Below are positions 59,581 to 64,000 of a stretch of 64,000 nt of DNA, piece by piece. The position numbers and the translations under genes are program-made. The stretch's first letter is position 1; every line of letters starts with the position of its first letter. The notes beneath the pieces are model-generated. The model was not told the DNA's origin. It ran no database searches and saw only the letters and a list, made by a program, of their open reading frames with translations. The DNA is from Megaleporinus macrocephalus (taxonomy: Eukaryota > Chordata > Actinopteri > Characiformes > Anostomidae). The stretch spans positions 40,697,123-40,761,122 of the forward strand of contig CM038714.1 of NCBI GenBank assembly GCA_021613375.1. Direction: 5' to 3'.

Positions 59581-62010
59581 AACTCTTTGATCATTCTGTC
59601 TAAAGATGCAAGAAACCTTGGGGTGACTCTGGATGACCAGTTATCGTTCTCAGCCCATATTACGAACCTGACTCGGTCATGCAGATACATTCTCCACAAC
59701 ATCAGACGCATCCGACCCTTCCTCTCTCAGGAGGCCTCCCAGGTGCTCGTCCGGTCTCTTGTCATTTCAAGGCTCGACTGCAACTGCAACTCGCTCCTGG
59801 CTGGTCTTCCTCTGCAGACCATCAGGCCCTTACAACTGATCCAGAATGCAGCAGCACGGCTCGTCTTCAATCTTCCCAGGTTCACTCATGTCACCCCACT
59901 GCTGCGCTCCCTTCACTGGCTTCCTGTAGCTGCTCGCATTCAGTTTAAAGTTCTGATGCCTACAAAGCCAAGAATGGACCAGCTCCTCCTGACCTTATGG
60001 CAATGGTCAAAAGTCGAACCGCACCTCGAGCCCTTCACGCTTCAAGTACAGCTCGGCTTGACCCGCCATCACTCAAGATCCATGGAAGACACGGGACAAG
60101 ATGCTTCTCTGTCCTGGCACCCAGATGGTGGAACGAACTTCCACTGGCTGTCCGAACAGCGGACTCTCTCACAGTCTTCAAACGCATCTCTTTGTAAAGC
60201 ACTTATAAACACTAATCTACTAAAGTACTGGTGTAAACTGTAATTGCACTTGATCTTCTAGGAGCTCTGGCTAAGTATTGCACTTGTACTGTATGTAGTC
60301 TTGTATTTGTTCTCTTCTCTGTAGGTGTTCCAGTCTTGCTAGGTATTGCACTTGTACTGTATGTAGTCTTGTATTTATTCTCTTCTCTGTAGGTGTTCCA
60401 GTCTTGCTAGGTATTGTACTGATACTGTATGTAGTCTTGTATTTATTCTCTTCTCTGTAGGTGTTCCAGTCTTGCTAGGTATTGTACTGATACTGTATGT
60501 AGTCTTGTATTTATTCTCTTCTCTGTAGGTGTTCCAGTCTTGCTAGGTATTGCACTTGTACTGTATATAGTCTTGTATTTATTCTCTTCTCTGTAGGTGT
60601 TCCAGTCTTGCTAGGTATTGCACTTGTACTGTATGTAGTCTTGTATTTATTCTCTTCTCTGTAGGTGTTCCAGTCTTGCTAGGTATTGCACTTGTACTGT
60701 ATGTAGTCTTGTATTTATTCTCTTCTCTGTAGGTGTTCCAGGCTTGCTAGGTATTGTACTGATACTGTATGTAGTCTTGTATTTATTCTCTTCTCTGTAG
60801 GTGTTCCAGTCTTGCTAGGTATTGCACTTGTACTGTATGTAGTCTTGTATTTGTTTTCTTCTCTGTAGGTGTTCCAGTCTTGCTAGGTATTGCACTTGTA
60901 CTGTATGTAGTCTGGTATTTGTTCTCTACTCTGTAGGTGTTCCAGTCTTGCTAGGTATTGCACTTGTACTGTATGTAGTCTGGTATTTGTTCTCTACTCT
61001 GTAGGTGTTCCAGTCTTGCTAGGTATTGCACTTGTACTGTATGTAGTCTGGTATTTGTTCTCTACTCTGTAGGTGTTCCAGTCTTGCTAGGTATTGCACT
61101 TGTACTGTATGTAGTCTGGTATTTGTTCTCTACTCTGTAGGTGTTCCAGTCTTGCTAGGTATTGCACTTGTACTGTATGTAGTCTTGTATTTGTTTTCTT
61201 CTCTGTAGGTGTTCCAGTCTTGCTAGGTATTGCACTTGTACTGTATGTAGTCTGGTATTTGTTCTCTACTCTGTAGGTGTTCCAGTCTTGCTAGGTATTG
61301 TACTGATACTGTATGTAGTCTTGTATTTATTCTCTTCTCTGTAGGTGTTCCAGTCTTGCTAGGTATTGCACTTGTACTGTATGTAGTCTTGTATTTGTTT
61401 TCTTCTCTGTAGGTGTTCCAGTCTTGCTAGGTATTGCACTTGTACTGTATGTAGTCTGGTATTTGTTCTCTACTCTGTAGGTGTTCCAGTCTTGCTAGGT
61501 ATTGCACTTGTACTGTATGTAGTCTGGTATTTGTTCTCTACTCTGTAGGTGTTCCAGTCTTGCTAGGTATTGCACTTGTACTGTATGTAGTCTGGTATTT
61601 GTTCTCTACTCTGTAGGTGTTCCAGTCTTGCTAGGTATTGCACTTGTACTGTATGTAGTCTGGTATTTGTTCTCTACTCTGTAGGTGTTCCAGTCTTGCT
61701 AGGTATTGCACTTGTACTGTATGTAGTCTTGTATTTGTTTTCTTCTCTGTAGGTGTTCCAGTCTTGCTAGGTATTGCACTTGTACTGTATGTAGTCTGGT
61801 ATTTGTTCTCTACTCTGTAGGTGTTCCAGTCTTGCTAGGTACTGCATTGTCTTTTTTCTAGGTATCTGCACTGGCTCTGTGTTTATGGCAGTGTTTGAGT
61901 ATAAGAGTAGTTTGGACTAAAACCTGTTTGTACTAGATAGAGATACATACTCTAACCCAACACTAAGCACATTTGTAAGTCGCTCTGGATAAGGAGCATT
62001 GCTTTTTACC
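59581..62010 (+). mobile_element. L2-like LINE 3' end with expanded 3' UTR
   Basis: One frame reads ARNLGVTLDDQLSFSAHI, then RSCRYILHNIRRIRPFLSQE, SLLAGLPLQTIRPLQLIQNA and LRSLHWLPVAARIQFKVLM. This is the conserved C-terminal tail of L2-type reverse transcriptases. After a frameshift near 59957 the homologous reading continues in another frame with CFSVLAPRWWNELPLAVRTA and stops near 60197. The 3' UTR is occupied by a 68-bp minisatellite, and the copy ends with AGTCGCTCTGGATAAGGAGC, the typical L2 terminus. It is 5'-truncated, so endonuclease and RT core are missing. Confidence 0.9.
60259..61848 (+). repeat. 68-bp minisatellite, about 23 copies
   Basis: Units start GTAGGTGTTCCAGTCTTGCT and contain GTACTGTATGTAGTCT. 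Three types differ mainly in the last 20 bases: TTGTATTTATTCTCTTCTCT, TTGTATTTGTTTTCTTCTCT and TGGTATTTGTTCTCTACTCT. The first type dominates the left third. On the right, one copy of the second type is followed by four of the third, and this pattern occurs twice. Confidence 0.97.
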
Positions 62011-62269
62011 CTTATAAATTCTTTACATTCTAACTGGATTGTATGATTCCTTCATACTTTTCTCGTTGAAGATTAAGCCGCTTGACTCCTTCTCATGTCA
62101 CACGATTGACGATGGATCTTGCTTTTATTTGCATGGGCACAAGGATTAATTGTAGATTAATAGTAGGTTAACGTAGGTTAACAGAAGAAAGCTGTTAACC
62201 TTTGTCACATAAAATGTGTCAATCATGGCTGAATTTCTCAATTAACTGGATAATATTTTAATAGGGCTT

Positions 62270-62430
62270 AAAAAAGCCCATCAACCAAAACATCTAGCAA
62301 GCAGCATTCTGTGTGCAGCATCCTGTGACTACTTATGAAGGACCAGTGGATGACTAATCCAAACTATGCAACAATGGAGGACCTATTTACATCTACAAGG
62401 TGGACAAGCAAGGCATGAGTGTCTAATAGA
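62270..62430 (+). mobile_element. Dispersed repeat fragment
   Basis: It contains CATCAACCAAAACATCTAGC, GCATCCTGTGACTACTTATG and ACATCTACAAGGTGGACAAG, then GAGTGTCTAATAGA. This resembles a dispersed repeat I recall from several fish genomes, with a likely partner at about 48290-48480. The family name is unknown to me. Confidence 0.5.
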
Positions 62431-62687
62431 CTTCTGCAACATTACTTTCCATTCAAGCTATATCACTATCACTACTCATGTACTGAGAACGATCTGCCAT
62501 TCATACAATACCTGCTTTGTGGTGGTCCTGTGGGGGTCCTAACCCTTAAAGAACACTGTAAAAAGTGTGCAACAGAGTATACAGAAAAACAGATGGAACT
62601 ACAAAGTTGATCAAATGGAAAATAAGTGTAGATACATGAAGGCCAGTCAGTGTATATACTTCAGTACTTGATTGTACCTGTACTTTG

Positions 62688-63081
62688 TGTTACAACCCCT
62701 GTTGTAATTTTTGGCAGCGCTGCTGTTTACGTGTTTCTTCCTGTTCTCTTGTTCCAGGTGTAGCCTGTCAGCCTGTGATTGCCTGTGACGTCTCCCTGTT
62801 CCTGATTGGTTGCCTGGTTCTCAGCGTCTGTTTGCTGTTTGGAAATAAACTGTAAATATACATTTCTTCTTGTACATATTGTGAGTAGCGTGTAGTAGGG
62901 TGTTTGACGCCATCTGTGTCTTCTGTTTCACTTTGCTTTGGGAAGGTAAGGTCTCTCTTTCTCTCAGCCAGTGCTCTTTTTGTTTCTTGTGTTGGCCTCG
63001 TCAACTCCTGAAGCTTAAACACCTGCTCAATAAAAAGTTGTCTCATTTGCCTCTCTGCGAACCCTAGACCTGGCCGTAACA
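62688..63081 (+). mobile_element. Candidate second solo LTR
   Basis: 394 bp starting TGTTACAACCCC and ending CCTGGCCGTAACA, so the ends form TGTTAC..GTAACA. It contains AATAAA (63030) in the right third and a T-rich middle, the general layout of a retroelement LTR. No matching target duplication is visible (CTTTG against TTCGC), and no primer-binding site or internal sequence flanks it. A minus-strand frame of 104 codons inside has no recognisable domain. Confidence 0.5.
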
Positions 63082-63967
63082 TTCGCTCCTATTGCACATG
63101 CTATATTACTCTCAGCTTTTTATTCATTCTTTTTTACTATTTTTAAATGCTAATTCTGATTATCAGAAGGGCTCACTTGAACAGAAGCTGATAAATTATC
63201 TAAAAAACAAAAATTACATCTTTATTGCAGCCAGTGAAGTGGAACGTTTCTAAAACACCCATACTGATAAAGATAAAACAGATAAATTCCTTGTGTTGCA
63301 TGTGTTGCTATTGTGATCGCAGAGCTGAACATCTCTAGATATTCCCGTAGATATACAAACATACCGAGTCACTTTTCACTGTGACAATGTGAGTATTGCA
63401 GGAGGACACAAGCTTCCTAGATATGGACAAAGTGAACTTGAATGTCACTGAATCGATTCCAAAGCTCTGGAGTCCACCCTGAACTCCCAGATGCCTGGAA
63501 ACACAGAACTGACCCTTTCTGAGATTGACTCCCAGCCCTGATTGGTACTGAAGGGACTGGAATGGTGAGTCCATTATACTGGACACATCAGTAATTTCTT
63601 TGTCCAAATGGATTTTTGATTAGATTTGAAACAAAAGTAAAGCTTGATTTACTTAACGTAAATCAAATTAAATGATAAAATTCAGAGATCCAAGGCTGCT
63701 TTGTAAGAAAGCTTGTTTGGTTCATATACCAAACCTGTGCAAAAGTATGAAACCTCGGTGTAACCTTAGACTCTGAGCTCTGTTCTGTTTAATCCAGCAT
63801 GTAAGTGCAGTCAGTAAAGTAGCTTTTTATAATTGGAGAAATGTCACTGAAGCTGGACCTTTTCTGTCCCAGAGCAACACAGAAAAACTTGTTTTTGTGC
63901 TCGTTACAAGCAGAGTTGATTCCTTTGATGCTCGTCTTACTGGGGTTCCTAAGAAAGCAGTGCAGTC
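63082..63967. other. Intergenic stretch
   Basis: No gene or repeat recognised. A 90-codon minus frame at 63335-63607 lacks splice or similarity support. Confidence 0.5.
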
Positions 63968-64000
63968 CCTTAAATATATATATATATATATATATATATA
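63968..64000. repeat. AT microsatellite at window edge
   Basis: A pure TA dinucleotide run of 16 units reaching the last base; its true length is unknown. Confidence 0.9.

Noticed and set aside
62768..63082. 104-codon minus frame as a gene
   Set aside because: It falls inside the candidate LTR and shows no domain or splice support.

Overview
This window is nuclear DNA from a teleost fish. It is AT-rich and gene-poor, has GT-AG introns, and is crowded with fish-type repeats: hAT-like MITEs, Tc1-like, RTE-like and L2-like remnants, tRNA-derived SINEs, solo LTRs, and long AT/GT microsatellites. Several repeats look familiar from otophysan fish (characins, catfishes, cyprinids), but that placement is from memory and is not firm.

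Layout. Positions 1-3430 are a tandem array of an 85-bp satellite with higher-order structure. A 75-bp exon-like block (3462-3536) with good splice sites follows; I could not assign it to a gene. From about 4 kb to 39.5 kb I see no convincing coding exon. This stretch is most simply read as the first intron of an IQSEC-family gene, whose first coding exon lies on the minus strand at 39473-39768 inside a GC-rich, CpG-rich promoter zone. The intron carries eleven hAT-like insertions of five families; seven show 8-bp target duplications that are perfect or have one mismatch. It also holds a degraded Tc1-like element abutting an RTE-like LINE, a compound tRNA-derived SINE, a C2H2 zinc-finger remnant and several non-repetitive stretches that could be conserved non-coding elements.

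Upstream of the IQSEC promoter (40-54 kb) lie a degenerate motif cluster rich in CCACGCCCAC, a SINE tail, a 5'-truncated LINE on the minus strand, a LINE tail, a solo LTR with a perfect 5-bp target duplication, and a 23-bp minisatellite.

The second credible gene is at about 54.9-56.46 kb on the plus strand. It is a compact two-exon gene with TATA box, non-coding first exon, 288-bp intron, a 321-residue Ser/Pro-rich protein ending in four basic nuclear-localisation-like clusters, and an AATAAA signal. I do not recognise its family. Beyond it are a tRNA-derived SINE fragment, an L2-like LINE 3' end whose 3' UTR has expanded into a 68-bp minisatellite, and a second candidate solo LTR. The window ends in an AT microsatellite.

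The two genes show no evidence of acting together. Most of the information here concerns genome dynamics. I saw no CRISPR, operon or other prokaryotic-type system, and nothing that I would call a new multi-gene system.
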